64,000 bases of DNA from Bactrocera neohumeralis (lineage: Eukaryota; Arthropoda; Insecta; Diptera; Tephritidae). Position 1 is the stretch's first letter, and each line of letters opens with the position of its first letter. The notes below the pieces were generated by a model. It saw only the letters and a list, made by a program, of their open reading frames with translations. It ran no database searches and was not told where the DNA came from. Position numbers and translations under genes: made by a program. Of the stretch, positions 20,970 through 33,275 are shown in pieces. Where the stretch lies: positions 71,425,528 through 71,489,527 of the forward strand of contig NC_065921.1 of NCBI RefSeq assembly GCF_024586455.1, written 5' to 3'.

Positions 20970-21860
20970 TATATTTTAAGGGGTTTTTGACGTTTCTTTC
21001 TCAGCAAATTTTTGATTTTTGTAGACAAAAAACTGGTCCAAGTCGTTTTTAACGACCTGATTTGAGGTCTCCCATCCAAAAATTTTTGCAGAGACCGTAA
21101 CAAACAATAGTCCGAAGGTGCTAAGTCTGAAGAATATGGTGAGGTAGCACATCCCTTTGAAGCTGTTAAAGTTTTTGCCTGGTCATTAAACTTGTATGCG
21201 GTATCCAATAACCGTGGTGGAATACTACACCTTTTCCAATTATTAATTTTAGCATCTTCTGATTGAGTGCATAACTCAATTTGTCCAGCGGTTCACAATA
21301 AACTTCGGAATTAATTGCGGTATTATCGGACAAAAGCCGAAAATAAACGATTCCTTTGAAATCCCACCAAAATGCAACAAAACCTTGTGTTTGGTGACTA
21401 TCGGCCTTCGAAGTGGTTTGAGCCGGCTCTTTCTTGTTAGATTATAATCTCTTGCACTTTATACTATTGTAAACAATACACTTTTCGTCGCCAGGAGCGA
21501 TGCGGTTCAAAAATTAATCCTCTTTTTTTGATGTTCGAAAAGCAAATCACAGTCATTAATGCGACGAAGCAAATTTCGTTCTGTAAGAACATGAAGAAAC
21601 TTTATGTCAAACTTCGAAGTTAATCCAAAACGTGCTTGTAAACCATGGCGTTAGAAAAATTTAATCTTTCAGTAATCTCTCGAGTTGTTATTCGAGGATT
21701 TGCATCGACCAACGATCTTATTGAATCCACAGCGGTTTAAAGAGTCCTTCCAGAACGTGGTGCATCTTCAAAACCGAAATTGGCGGAACGAAATTTTGCA
21801 AACCAACTTTGGCGGCGTTCGGTTAACACATCTTCTCCGTATACATTACCTTATTTTCAC
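20970..21860 (-). mobile_element. mariner element, highly degenerate
   Basis: Minus strand, N to C: DAPRSGRTL, DANPRITTREITERLNFS, GDEKCIVYN (first catalytic Asp), WWDFKGIVYFRLL, INSEVYCEPLDKLSYALNQK, VVFHHGYWIPH (second Asp of HDNARPH lost) and YSSDLAPSDYCLLRSLQKFL (third Asp, within 21208-20912). It abuts the DD41D element ending at 20964. Many frameshifts, dead. Confidence 0.8.
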
Positions 21861-23211
21861 CCAGGTTAGGTTAAGTTAAGAGGTCGATACTAGCAGGAAT
21901 CTCAATTGGACAGTTTAGAACGTCAGTCCGTTGTATTACCTGAAACTCCTATATAACAGGTCATATGACATTTAGAAATAGACAAAGCGCCGAATTTGTT
22001 GAAGGCGAGTGTCAGTTTCGGCTATGCCTTCTGCTTCCTCGAAGGTAAGACTGCCGAGATGTTTTATAATGGTTGTTCAAACAAAGCCTAACGGATATAA
22101 GTAGTTTCATTAAGAGCGCTAAAAGTACATAATAAACCCCGGTACCTCATGCCTATATGCATGAATTTCTAAATTCGAAGAAAAATATTTTTACTTTTGC
22201 GGCTAACTTCGAAAAATAACGAAATATTTTTGTTTTACATTTTCCTCAGCCGATTTTTGTATAGAGTAAATATTTAATTTTTGACCTTACACAAAGACTT
22301 TTCCATAATTTCAATGCACAGCAAATCATTTTCTATAATACATGAAAAGAAAAACTCACTATTCCATTAATTCTGTGGCATTCAAACTGTTACATTTCGG
22401 ACTGAACTCTTAGATGCATTTGTAGTTTCTGTCTGATGTGTTTTCAGCTCACATCCACTGCATAGACAAAGCTGCGTACACTCGCCTAAGGGTATGCAAT
22501 GTGATGTGAGCAAAATTGTTTAAAAACAATTGCGCTGAATCACCCTGTAGAAAGTGATCAAGCGGAAATGGTGCGCTGGAAGAAACGTCATTAAGTAGAG
22601 GTTGGGACGAAATTCATTTATTTTTTATAGTGGTTATTGCAACCAAATGGTGTGGAATCATACATACATAACTGCATACCCCGAAATATCGCATGCAACA
22701 GGATCTGTTGATCTTGATCGTGGAAATTTCGGTTATTAAAAGTAATTTATTGAGAGGAAATTTTGTTCGTAGCACTAAAAAAGCTTCGACAGTTGTAATG
22801 TTTTGTAAAAATTTCATTTTATAAGTAGAGGAATCAAGTATATCATGACTTAGTTAGTCATAAAAAATATTATAATATTTTTTTATTATTTCTATATACA
22901 TATATTTTGAGTGACATGGTTGAATTCTGTTAACAGTGACTTGGTTCAATTATAAAAAAAATGAAGTTTTAGAGTTATTCGCTATTTCACCAAGTTTGTA
23001 AAAAAATCTCTGCTACGATTGCGAATTAATCGCAGGGATAATGGCTATGCAATGACCAACGACTGCTTATAATATTTTGTAATTAACAAAATGCAGACTT
23101 TTAAAAAATATGTCGAATTCTTTTGAAGAGTTATATGACTTTTGGCAGGTCATAATTCTATTTTTCACACAAATAAAACACTAAGCGCTATTAAACAGAA
23201 AAACATACATA
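21861..23211. other. spacer with one old dispersed repeat
   Basis: The segment at about 21863-21990 (AGGTTAAGTTAAGAGGTCGA and following) resembles 6745-6840 and is probably an old repeat. From 22140 to 23210 the sequence is AT-rich with no recognisable ORF. Confidence 0.35.
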
Positions 23212-23550
23212 AGATAAGTTAGAAAAGGCTAAGTACGGGCTCAACCGAATATTTATACTCTGCAACTTGCAAGAATCAAGGCCAGGGAAATACCTAAAGA
23301 TTTAAAACATCAACCATAGGATCGGAATCTAAGCAAATATATGGAAGCTGGGATAGTATCGACACGATTTTACCTATTAACAAATATCAAGCCACATGCT
23401 AAGAAAGTGTTCCCAGGGTTTCATTAAGGTACTTCACATAGAATCACCAATCATATGGAGACAAGTCAGACGGATTTTCGAAAATTTTAATAATAGTCAT
23501 ATGAGGGCTAGATCAAGTTTTCGCCCAACTACATCTATTTTAGGCACAAA
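23212..23550 (-). mobile_element. family Z (Helentron-associated-like) fragment
   Basis: The + strand reads AAGTTAGAAAAGGCTAAGTA, then CGGGCTCAACCG and TTTATACTCTGCAACTTGCAA. That is the inverse of the X/Z-type 3' end: a CGGTTGAGCCCG hairpin followed by TTAGCC...CTT. The body (CAAATATATGGAAGCTGGGA and later blocks) differs from X and belongs with the Z-type copy at 31295. Confidence 0.6.
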
Positions 23551-23559
23551 TATAAACTG

Positions 23560-24665
23560 TTATGAGCAAAGAATGTTTTGTAATTTTCATTGAAATAATT
23601 CATTATTGGCCGATTATCCAGCATAAAGTCACCTTGAAGTTCGAAAGTCTTTATATTAGGTATATGTGGTGTGATCAGGGAAGTATTATTCTGATTCAAC
23701 CCATTTTGGATACAGAGAATTGCTATTGGCTGAAAAGAATTCTCTCTGAATTTCGCATAGGTTTTAGACTTTACATATTCCCACAAGAAAAAGCCTTACG
23801 GTGTGATATCAAACGATCTTGTTGGCCAATCGACCGGTCCAAAATGTGAAACTATCTGCTCACCGAAGTATTCTCTCAATAAATCCATTGATTGATGCGT
23901 TGTGTGGCAAGTAGCGCCGTTTTTTTTTTTTGAAACCAAATTCAGGTATCAAATGATCGGTTATTATGGCGCGATAACAGTCGCCATTGATGGTTACGTT
24001 CTCATTTTTGAAGAAGTATGGACTAATGATTCCACCGACCCACAAATGAAATGGAAACTCTTGAATCTCTTGAGGTTGTTCTTCGTCTCATATGTGGAAA
24101 TTTTGCTTGTTAAATACCCACTGAGTCAGAAATGAGCGTCATCGCTGAACAAAATTGTGCTTGACGTCGGATCTTCTTGGAACTTTTTAAAAGCACATAG
24201 AGCGAAGCGATTGTGCTTGAGAAGGTCGAGCGGCTTCAGTTCTTGCACAGGCTAGATTTTATACGCTTTCACTTTAAGATCTCGACGTAAAATGCGCCAA
24301 GTCGTTCCATACGTCAGTCCGAGTTGCTGCGAACGGCGCCGAATCGACTCTCCACGGTCTTCGTGTACACTCTCAGTTACGGTTGCTATATTTACTTCAC
24401 TGCGTGCTGGAAGTGGTCTATTCGGTCAAATATTATCAAATAATGAATGCTGGGTCCCAAGATGGGTGATGGTGTTGCGAATAGTACACTCAGTAGGCTG
24501 ATTATGTTGACTATAAATTGAGCGAAGCGCGTGAAGCACATTTTTTACAGAACGTGAATTTTCGTAATAAAGTTAAACGATTTGTAAACGTTGTTCCATG
24601 ATGAAATGCTAAACCATACTGAACAGACATAACATGACAGCTAGACACAACTCACGCGTGATCTA
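23560..24665 (-). mobile_element. DD41D mariner-like element, degenerate
   Basis: Minus strand from MEQRLQIVKLYYENSRSV (start near 24602) through RSQQLGLTYGTTWRILRRDL, VQELKPLD, FSDDAHF (first catalytic motif) and NGATCHTTHQSMDLLREYFG (second motif; the bases for its Asp are replaced by a poly-A run near 23920) to PVDWPTRSFDITP and FFLWEYVKSKT. An amber/opal codon and a Gly replace the L-D of the third motif. Same subfamily as 7695 and 26660. Confidence 0.85.
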
Positions 24666-26655
24666 TCAAAAAAAGAAGAAAGTATGTTTATGGTCTTCAT
24701 AAAATCACGATTTGTTTTTTACTTCAGATGATCCTGCAAGCAGTTCTAATCCCTTCACAAAATCTTTGCAAAATATTTATCTTTGGAATAATATTCGAAA
24801 TAAAATAATTTGAATATTTTTTAATTTTTTTTATATAAAAAAAAATATTAAAATTCAGTATTTTGTGAAAAATCAAAATTTTGACCAGTCTTTATAATAT
24901 TATGTGATAAAGACATATATGATATAATAATATGTTTTTCTTCATTCCTGGATTTGAGGTAATTTTAATTAGAAAACTTTGCCTCACCACCAGACACCTT
25001 TTATCGTAGGTCCTCTTAGAGAGCGACTACAGGATCAAGGAAACTAAAAATATTCGAAAATGACTCAGCAATTATCAAAGTTTTAATTATACTGTAAATG
25101 TATGTACTTTCAATTAATTAATTTATTAAATAAATTGCATCTTCAAAAAAATGTACTAAAAAAACTACGTTTTTTCTGACTAGCAAGTGGATATAAGCAG
25201 AAAGGCATTGTATGATTTATTATCCGAGACATATGAGTTCTTTATATAAAACAAAAAAGATTAATGGTCTATATTTTCGAACTTTACTCTACGCTGGCCA
25301 CTTGTTTGGCCGATCCTGATTAACACGGATTAACCATAAAATCTTTTGTACTCCTGCTTTAGCGCTTCTAAGATGCTTCGTCTAATGCGCTTTCATTGAT
25401 ATCATTTATTATAATTATATATATATATATATAGTTATTTATTACAACACATACATATATTGCAATTTTTGCTTATATAATGCAAGAACAACTGTACTAA
25501 ATCATTCACCGCAGAGCACAGTGCGCCCAACTTGAGGAAAGGTTTGATATAAAAAAGTAATTAGAAGCAGACGTCATTAGAAATATTCGTATGTTGCATA
25601 TGCAACTTAATAGCGAATGCTGGTGAGACAACAAACTTAATTTCAGCAAAAAAAACAAAGAACAAAAAAACAGCAAGAAAAAATAGAAGCGACGGAGTGG
25701 AAAAATCAAACACACCAGCAGAGAAGCAGAGAAAGGGAAACAAGTGCTAAGGCATGGCAATAAATCTACCTAATCATTCTACACCCGACACGATGCAATA
25801 ATGCAAAGTGCATTTCCACGCACACACACACACACCCCTTGCAAGGCAGGAAAACCAACAAAACACACTTGCAACAAAGTTGAAAGATGTGAAAAAGACG
25901 CTTATAAAAACACGAAATTTATTTTGGGCTGCTGCAATTGCAATGATCCGAAGCAAATAGCGCAAAGTCACTTAAAATTACACAAAAAATAACAAAAAAC
26001 ACGAAGCAACAACAAAAACCAAAAAAAAATAAAAAATAAAAACTACAAAAAATTGTATTGAAGAAAGTCTGCACGTGCAACGTGTAGAAAACGCAGGGAG
26101 GAAAATTGCATCCTGTTGCATAAAACACACACACACACCGTTGCTTGTGTAAACACAAGTGCATCGCAAGAACAAATAAAGACGGTCAACGCGCCAAGTG
26201 GCAGAGTGGCACAGCGAGCGAAGTCAAACGCCAATCTGCCCTTATCGCCATTCTCACATTCTCCCATTCGCCTGCCGCTCACACAGTGTGTGTTATTTTT
26301 GCGCTGCGCTCGGCTCCTTCGCACTGCAGGTCCTTTGAGCTCGGCATTTTCCCATCGCTTGGGCCGGGATAGTGGTCTCAAGTGCGTGTCGCCGCAAAAT
26401 TTCGTTAGTTTTGTAACGAATTTCTGTTTGTCTGTATTTGTAAAAAAAGAATGAAAATGCCTCTCCCTGCACTTTTGATATCTGATGCGAATCAAGCAAA
26501 AACAACAGCAAACAGCAATGCAATGCTATATGCAAGAGCCTTCGTCGCGTCGTCAACCTATCGCAACGGCAGGTAGGAGCAGCAGCGAGTGATGCGGTGC
26601 ACAGTGGGATTTAATTGAATAAATCTATATATATAGAAAAAGCTTGCAACCCTTC
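24666..26655. other. AT-rich DNA then unique-looking low-complexity DNA
   Basis: 24666-25500 is AT-rich with no motif. 25500-26620 has CA repeats (about 25819-25836, 26126-26140), A-rich runs and GC-richer blocks resembling fly 5' regulatory DNA. An ATG at 26485 opens a Q-rich frame reaching a GT splice-donor-like site (GCAG/GTAGGA at 26569-26576). That is only suggestive of a first exon. Confidence 0.3.
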
Positions 26656-26659
26656 TTGG

Positions 26660-27580
26660 GTTGGAATGACGCATTTTATGAAGAACTTTTAGACGTGGAG
26701 CATTTTACGTCGAGATCTCTAAGTGAAAAAATATTACAGCGTAAAAAATATATCTTGTGCAAGAACTGAAGTCGCTCGACCTTCCCAAACGACATCCCTT
26801 CCCTCTGTGAGCTCTTGAAAAGTTCCACGAAGATCCGATGTTTCCGAGCCAAATTTTGTTCAGCGAGAGGCCCATTTTTGGCTCAATAGGCATATAAACA
26901 AGTAAAACTGCCGCATTTGGGACGAAGAGCAACCTGAACTGGTTCAAGAGCTGTCAATTCATGCCGAAAAAAACCACTGTATGGTGTAGTTTGTGAGCCG
27001 GTGGAATCATCAGCCCATATTTCTTCAAAATGATGCCAGTGAGAAAGTAACGGTCAATGGCGATCTTATCGCGCCATGATAACCGGCTATTTGATGTCTG
27101 AAATTGTAGCGCGTGATCTCGGCGATATTTGGTTTCAACAAGACGGCGCCACTTCCCACACATCGCATCAATCAATGGATTTATTGAGAGAACACTTCGT
27201 GGGGCTGATAATTTCACGTTTTGGGCCGATCCATTAGACACCAAGATCGTGTGATATCACATCATTAGAATTTTTCCTGTGGGGATATGTAAAGTCTAAA
27301 GTCTATGAAGACAATCCGTCTTCGATTCAGGCCTTAGAGCCAAACGCGTGTCGTTCGCTAGTTACCAGTGGAAATGCTCGAACGAGTCATCGAAAATTGA
27401 ACTCAACGGGTGGACCATCTGCGACGTAGCCGCGGCCAATATTTAAAAGAGATAATCTTCAAAAAATAAATGCTGGAGAGTGTTCCTTCGAATGATAATA
27501 AACATGCCCCATTAAATTTGAAGTTTCTGTGTTTTTTCTTTAAAAAGTAGAGAACCTCGAAATGGATCATGGAATGGAAG
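26660..27580 (+). mobile_element. DD41D mariner-like element, 5' truncated and degenerate
   Basis: In order: a VQELKPLD-type linker region, a decayed first motif (near 26860), HINK, EEQPELVQELSIH, GFQQDGATSHTSHQSMDLLR (second motif intact near 27135), then PRSCDITSLEFFLWGYVKSKV, where the Asp of the third motif is Glu, then ENPSSIQALE-like and the RVIEN end. The right end is near AAAAAGTAGAGAACCTCGA (about 27541-27560). Frameshifts throughout. Confidence 0.8.
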
Positions 27581-27719
27581 ATATAATATTTGTCCTTTGT
27601 GTTACTAAAAAACTACTTGAAGTGCGTCACCTCATAGATCGACGAATCGTTTTGAGCTCAGCTCATTTATTAAGGCGATCAATAGTAATCCCAGTCACTT
27701 TGCGAGGTTCTTCAAAAGT

Positions 27720-28345
27720 TGTCCACCGAGTTATATCAATATCAATCTGGCCCTGCTGCACTGGTTTGGCAAAGATCGTCCGTCAAAATATTTAGTCGCA
27801 TCACTTGTATACCAATTAGACCGAGTACAGACAGCACACTTACAATTGCGGCGAGATTGACTTTGCTAAGTGCAAGCTGTTCGGAAGAGCTATTACGATT
27901 CATTTTGGTCCAGAAGGTTCGCGCAGTCGAAAAAATGCTGGTTGTTGAACAGCGCTTGCTGAGCTCACTGGAGGTCAATAGGTACAGAGCTAGTATGCAA
28001 GAGGACATCGGACAACCTACTGATTTCTAATCGGATGAAATTGGTGTAAGAAGTGCCTTCCCTAGAAGGCTCATCGGCTTTACAGTTTCCGGCGATTCCG
28101 CTGAGACTGGGAACCCATACAAGTTTAATATGGAAAAAACTTGAAGCTATAGCTAATGAGGTCTTGTACTGCTTGATTAGTTGTAAACGCACAGTCAGCG
28201 AGCTCTAAGCCTAGCCCTCAGTTATCTATACCTACTGCTGCCCTTATGGCAGCCACCTCCACTTTAAAGACGCCACAGCGGTCTGGTAGCCTGAAACTAG
28301 AGTTGATGGAGAGCTCTCTACAGAAGACTCCACCTGAAGTTTGAA
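27720..28345 (-). pseudogene. LINE RNase H and C-terminal tail remnant
   Basis: Minus strand: SFRLPDRCGVFKVEVAAIRA (about 28260-28340), then LVWVPSLSGIAGNCKADEPS (28192-27965 frame; family form WVPGHSGIAGNEKADELA), then TARTFWTKMNR and LGLIGIQVMRLNILTDDLC, the post-RNase H tail (GHCLIGTHAVRL in related remnants). Frameshifts separate blocks. It is related to the remnants at 40590 and 51725. Confidence 0.75.
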
Positions 28346-28398
28346 TAGGTCTCCTTACCCTACGCTAATTTCTACTAACTTAAAAAAAATATATACTG

Positions 28399-28935
28399 GG
28401 TTGTCAAAAAAGTCTTGCGGTATTTTTATTGAATTTTTTTTTTATTGAAATTGAAATGAATTTTTGATGACTCATGACCAGCTCTTGACCGATGCTACGG
28501 TTGCTACTATGCCGGTCTCTTTCGACCAATTCAGCGATTTTATCGCAATTTTCGACGACAGACCTTCCGGAGCGTGGCGCATCTTCGACCACCTCTACAC
28601 CAGAACGAAAACGTTGAAACCATCGTTGTGCTGTGGAAATGGAAACTGTATCGGGTCCATAAACTGCACAAATTTTATTGGCGGCTTGAGATGCATTTTT
28701 GCCTTTATCGTAGTAGTACTGTAAAATATGCCGTATATTCTCTTTATTTTGCTCCATGTTTGCGACGCTATAACTCACGAACGACTTAAAAGAAACAACA
28801 ATCAATCAAACACGTGTTAGCGCGTGAAATGAGCTTTCCAAAAAGGTATAGCATGACCCGATGCGACGAATAAAACTAGAACTACGCGCTTTCAGCGCCA
28901 ACTAGCGAAAACACCGCAAGACTTTTTTGACAACC
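28399..28935 (-). mobile_element. mariner MITE-like element with perfect 23-bp inverted repeats
   Basis: The left end 28399-28421 (GGTTGTCAAAAAAGTCTTGC...) is the exact inverse complement of the right end 28913-28935. TA dinucleotides lie just outside each end. The 537-bp interior encodes only the N-terminal helix-turn-helix half of a mariner transposase on the minus strand (starts MEQNKENIRHILQYYYDKGK, first AT-hook-like part, then WFQRFRSGVEVVEDAPRSGR), ending at the seam HQKFISISIKKKF. No catalytic domain. The intact frame and perfect ends suggest relatively recent mobilisation by a related full-length transposase. Confidence 0.93.
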
Positions 28936-28945
28936 TATTATGTAT

Positions 28946-30010
28946 ATTTATTTGGTAATGTCCCACTGTGCGGCATAATATTTCATGTGTGTAGGTATTT
29001 TGGTATATTGTTAGCCGTCGACCGCTTGTGCGTGGTACGCATGCGCAACATTGGCCGCGCGCATGCTTCGCTGCGTCATTGCGTGCCGAGCATGTGTACA
29101 CATTGCAACCCTCGCTGCCTTCCTGCCACATCCCTTTTTAGCCGTTCCCCATTATTTTCCTTCTACTTTTTCCAATGTATAATTGTGTGCGTTTGTGTGT
29201 TTTCCTTTATCGGCCGTGCGATCAATGCGAATAAATTTTATAGTCGAAAATATATTGGCATTTCTTATTCTTATTATCGCTCTTGCCTCGATCAATGCCT
29301 TGGGCTGTACGTTTTCCTACTTTATTCGCTGTGTTTTGTGTTGTCTTACCTTTGATGAAAATGCATTTTTCATTGGCATTGCCATTGTTGTTGTTGTTGT
29401 TGTTGCTGTTGCTGTTGCATTAGTGCCTTTGTCTGCAAGTGACTTTGTTGTTTGGCAAGTGATTATTATCACCTGTTATAATGCGTTCTTTCTTACTGCT
29501 GCTTCTACTTCTACTTCGACGTCATCTCTAACTCATTTCATTGTTGGTTCGCTGGTGTGTTTGCATTTGTATTTAATTCTCTCTTTTTTTGCCCAATAAT
29601 GGGTAATGCTAGTTTTAGCGTTCGGTATTTATGATGCTAGTTTATGTGACGTTTAAGGTAAATGTGAAGTTTTTAGAAATAATTTGAATTTATTGTTGTG
29701 ATATCAAGTCATTTGGAGATATACATACTTGTACATATATATGTATGTGCCTATTTATGTCTGATAAAGAAGAGTAAGGCAAGAAAATAGAATTAGGATC
29801 AGTTTTAATGATTAATAAAATACAATTGATAAGTAAGTAAGTAAGTTGAAAATAGAAGAAAATGTCAATCCTTTATATAATCATTGGGAGTTCTTAATTT
29901 ATTTATATATATTATATATAGAACTGAGCTTCTGATAAAAATGCACCTGATTTCTCAGTTTGACTCTATACAGCCACCTTGTTTCTCTGCGATCTTGTTA
30001 AATATCAGGC
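28946..30010. other. unique-looking noncoding DNA
   Basis: GC-richer block near 29020-29150, a (TTG)n run near 29385-29415 and TCT-rich sequence. Long + strand ORFs (28927-29599) come from translating T-rich low-complexity DNA into hydrophobic residues. Confidence 0.4.
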
Positions 30011-30014
30011 CGAG

Positions 30015-30300
30015 TCGAAAAAGAACACGTTTCATACCCAAATATCCACCAAAATCTTTCGAACGGACCAGTGAGAGATGCCGAGCTCTCTTACCATCTC
30101 TCTAACACTTGCTTGATGGATTTCAAGCACCATATCCTTCATTTTTAACAGTTCAAGAGGTCGAAGGTCGCCCAGAGCGGAGCATGTTTTCAACGATCTC
30201 TCGACCGTCTTTGAAGGCTTTGTACCACACATAGACTTTTGTTTTTGATTTGACAAAATCACCGTTTTTATCTATTATAAAATCCATTATTTTGAAAATA
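30015..30300 (-). pseudogene. mariner helix-turn-helix fragment
   Basis: The minus frame 30262-30032 reads CGTKPSKTVERSLKTCSALG, then KMKDMVLEIHQASVREMVRE and LGISHWSVRKIL. This is the second helix-turn-helix of a mariner transposase (family form VKDMVLENRRITVRELAEEL.ISHGSV..IL). No catalytic part adjoins. Confidence 0.65.
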
Positions 30301-31294
30301 ACATTTTGCCGGGAAATTTAATTACAATTTCCGGGTGCTTTTTTATCACTATGTACTATACTTCATAATATAGATCAAAAGTTTGAAACATTTGTTAAAA
30401 AGATTGATCAGAAAAAGATTTCAGCACTAGTGGAAAAAAAAAACAATTTTGATTTGACTTAGATTACTAAATCAATTTTGAACTATGAAAATACATTTTT
30501 TGCTGAAAATATACAACTTTTGCCACAAAGCACTCTCTAATAATCATTTATGGTAAATGTAAATTAGGTCAGAAAGTTTCTAGGTCTCAAAAATTCACAA
30601 AAGTATTACGACTGACACTCGAACGAAGACACTGCAAAAACATGTTTGGAATACTCACTGGCCACAGTCTGTTTGTGGCACACGGCTGATAGATCGAAAA
30701 TACTGCACAAAATTTCAAGAGCATAGAACCAGTAAAACCATGGAGCATTGGAGGGTCCCACGGTATGAGAGACTGGAAGAGGTATCGTTAATGAGGACAC
30801 AGAGTGTGTAGAAATTTGCGTTAAGCGCAGGCTTACTAATGGATGAACTCCAAAGTACCATAACTGTATGATCTGTTAGACTGCCAGACTAACTTAATTT
30901 GATATATATTTTTACTTTCTAATCCACTGTCCCGCTTTTGTGGAACTGAGGTATCGACGAACCAGGCGAGTTGGCCGAAATTATTATTTGCCTTCTCAAC
31001 AAATTTATGTCAATCTGTGGACGTTTTGTCAATTTATGAGGATCATGTTCAGCCAAAAGTGTTTTAGAAATCGTTCCATTACCTTGGCTTTAAAACAGTG
31101 TAATCAGAAGCACTTAATAGTGTTAAAAATCCCACTTCGGCATAGAAGTTATACAATGAGGATTTAACTGTGCTTTACAATTTTAGAATAGTGGCGATGG
31201 CTCAACCCCTTAATATCAATCCAGTATAAGGACTAGTAAAAAGAAATCCATTACTTTTCCAGTAATAAAATCCTTCGTTTGTAACTTTATTTTT
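30301..31294. other. spacer, nothing recognised
   Basis: AT-rich. ORFs at 30800-30606 (-) and 30940-31167 (+) have no recognisable domain. Confidence 0.4.
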
Positions 31295-32375
31295 ATACCT
31301 TTGCAAGCTGTTGCTACATAGTATAATAGTTTTGTTCACCTAATCTCCTAAAACAAATCGAGATAGATAGGGTTATAGTTATAGTATATAAAAATGAGCA
31401 GGATGACGATGACAAGACGAGACGAGTTGAAATCGGGGTGACTATCTGGGTCCCCGTCCGTCGGCCAAGATGTACAAGAAGTAACTTGAGTAAAAATGAA
31501 GAAATCTTGATGAAATTTGGTACGCTTGTTCCTTGGCATAAAAAATATGGTGGCGTTCGTAGATAGGCGTAATCGGACCACTGCATCACCCACAAAAAGC
31601 CATTAATCCAAAACGTATAAAAAGACCATAACTAAGCATTAAATTAAGAGAAATAATCTAATTTAGGGCAGAGGATTGTAGAAGCAAACGGTATCTGTGG
31701 GTTAAAACATTACATGAATAATGCCTTTAGAGTCATCAGAAAGCCATCTTATGACCGAAAATTGTTGCATCCCACCGAAACTATTCAAGGCCATCGGTAC
31801 CGAATATGTGGACCCCAGCATCTATAGTTGACTTTTGACAGAAAATATCGGTCAATGTATAGGATATATTTACAATTTGAATTCAAAGATAATATTTTCC
31901 TGAAAATAGTATCTCTGTGTATCAAAAATGTGTTCCCTGAGCCCCCAAATACCTAATCTAAAGATTTTCGAACTTTCGGATGACTTTATACCGCATATAT
32001 CGGGCAATATGTGAGTTATCTCAATGCAAATGAGAGAGCGTGTTTAACTCATAACACTTTGTGCCTATTAAAATTGGACGAAAACTTTACCTAGTCCCCA
32101 TACTTGTATAACAAATATTAGGATTTTCGAACATCCGGAAAACTTTACTTCATATATATGTGACGTACTTTAGTGAAACCCAAGGAACCTGATTTTGTAC
32201 GTGGCATGATAACAGTTAATAAAGATAACAGGATCGATATTACCCTAACATCCATATACTACAAATGTTATGCTGATTTTTTCGGTCAGTGTATGAGTTA
32301 TATAGAGTATCTGTATAAATCAAACTGCTTATTTTCCGATCCTCATGACATTTTACATTTTTAGGTATTTTTTGG
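31295..32375 (+). mobile_element. family Z (Helentron-associated-like) copy, diverged
   Basis: Begins TTTTTATACCTTTGCAAGC...ATAGTATAATAGTTTTGTTCAC, the counterpart of the X-family 5' end. It has GAGCAGGATGACGATGA and CCCCGTCCGTC at the position of the CTGTCTG run, then TAACTTGAGTAAAAATGAAG. The later body has repeated phrases (GATTTTCGAACTTTCGGATG near 31963, GATTTTCGAACATCCGG near 32123). No 3' hairpin was identified. Confidence 0.6.
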
Positions 32376-32384
32376 AGGATGGAG

Positions 32385-32597
32385 TCATGTGTAGAAGTTC
32401 ACGCAAGTGAGGAATATTCTCTGATCGCCATTCACTTGGGAGTGGCCAGAAACGATTCTTTTACATATGGCTCAAGCAGCTCACGACTTCCGGTCTTTGA
32501 CCAAGTATCCTCTGGGTAGCCTAAGAACATCCGTTTGAAGGCGAGCTAAAGTGAGAAGGCGAAAAATACCAAACATAGGGTTGTGTGCTCTCCTGTC
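32385..32597 (+). repeat. short dispersed repeat beside a LINE
   Basis: The segment ending GAAGGCGAGCTAAAGTGAGA...CATAGGGTTGTGTGCTC recurs, inverted, at 7400-7450. In both places it touches a truncated copy of the GAA-tail LINE. Confidence 0.5.
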
Positions 32598-33275
32598 ATC
32601 AAACAAACAGTCGTCGCACTCACGACTTGGCTCTCACGTCATTGTTGACAGTCATAACTTTGAAGTTGTAGATAATTTCGTCTATTTAGGAACCAGTATA
32701 AACACCACCAACAATGTCAGCCTAGAAATCCAACGCTGGATAACTCTTGCCAACAGGTGCCACTTCGAACTGAGTAGGCAATTGAGAAATAAAGTCCTCT
32801 CTTGACGAAAGTCCTGCTATTCCCGTCCCGCTATGGTGCAGAGGCCTGGACGATGACAACAACTGATGAGTCGACGTTGCGAGTTTTCGAGAGAAAAGTT
32901 CTGCGAAAGATTTATGGTCCTTTGCGCATTGGCCACGGCGAATATCGCATTCGATGTAACGATGAGCTGTACGAGATATACGACGATATTGACATAGTTC
33001 AGCGAATTAAAAGACAGCGACTACACTGGCTAGGTCATGTCGTCCGAATGGATGAAAACACTCCAGCTCCGAAAGTCTTCAACGCAGTACCAGCCGGGGG
33101 AAGCAGAGCAGACCTCCATTCCGTTGGAAGGACCAAGTGGAGAAGGACCTGGCTTAGCTTGGAATATCTAATTGGCGCCACGTAGCGAAAAGAAGAAACG
33201 ACTGGCGCGCTGTTGTTAACTCGCTATAATCGCGTTAGCGGTGTCTACGCCAATTAAGAAGAAGAAGAATATTTA
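32598..33275 (+). pseudogene. LINE 3' half (RTE/jockey-like) with GAA tail
   Basis: The frame 32551-32805 reads VVDNFVYLGTSINTTNNVSL then EIQRWITLANRCHFELSRQL. After a stop/frameshift the frame 32802-33185 reads YGAEAWTMTTTDESTLRVFE, RKVLRKIYGPLRIGHGEYRI and RQRLHWLGHVVRMDEN. It ends in GACTGGCGCGCTGTTGTTAA and AATTAAGAAGAAGAAGAA. This is the RT thumb and C-terminus of an endonuclease-RT LINE, 5' truncated, with at least two frameshifts. Confidence 0.85.

Noticed and set aside
26043..26495. A 150-codon minus ORF near CA repeats.
   Set aside because: Low-complexity (VCVCV) composition and open frames on both strands. No domain.
28927..29599. Two overlapping + strand ORFs with membrane-like segments.
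   Set aside because: T-rich and (TTG)n DNA translates to Phe, Leu, Val and Ile. There is no recognisable family, and the start lies next to a MITE terminus.
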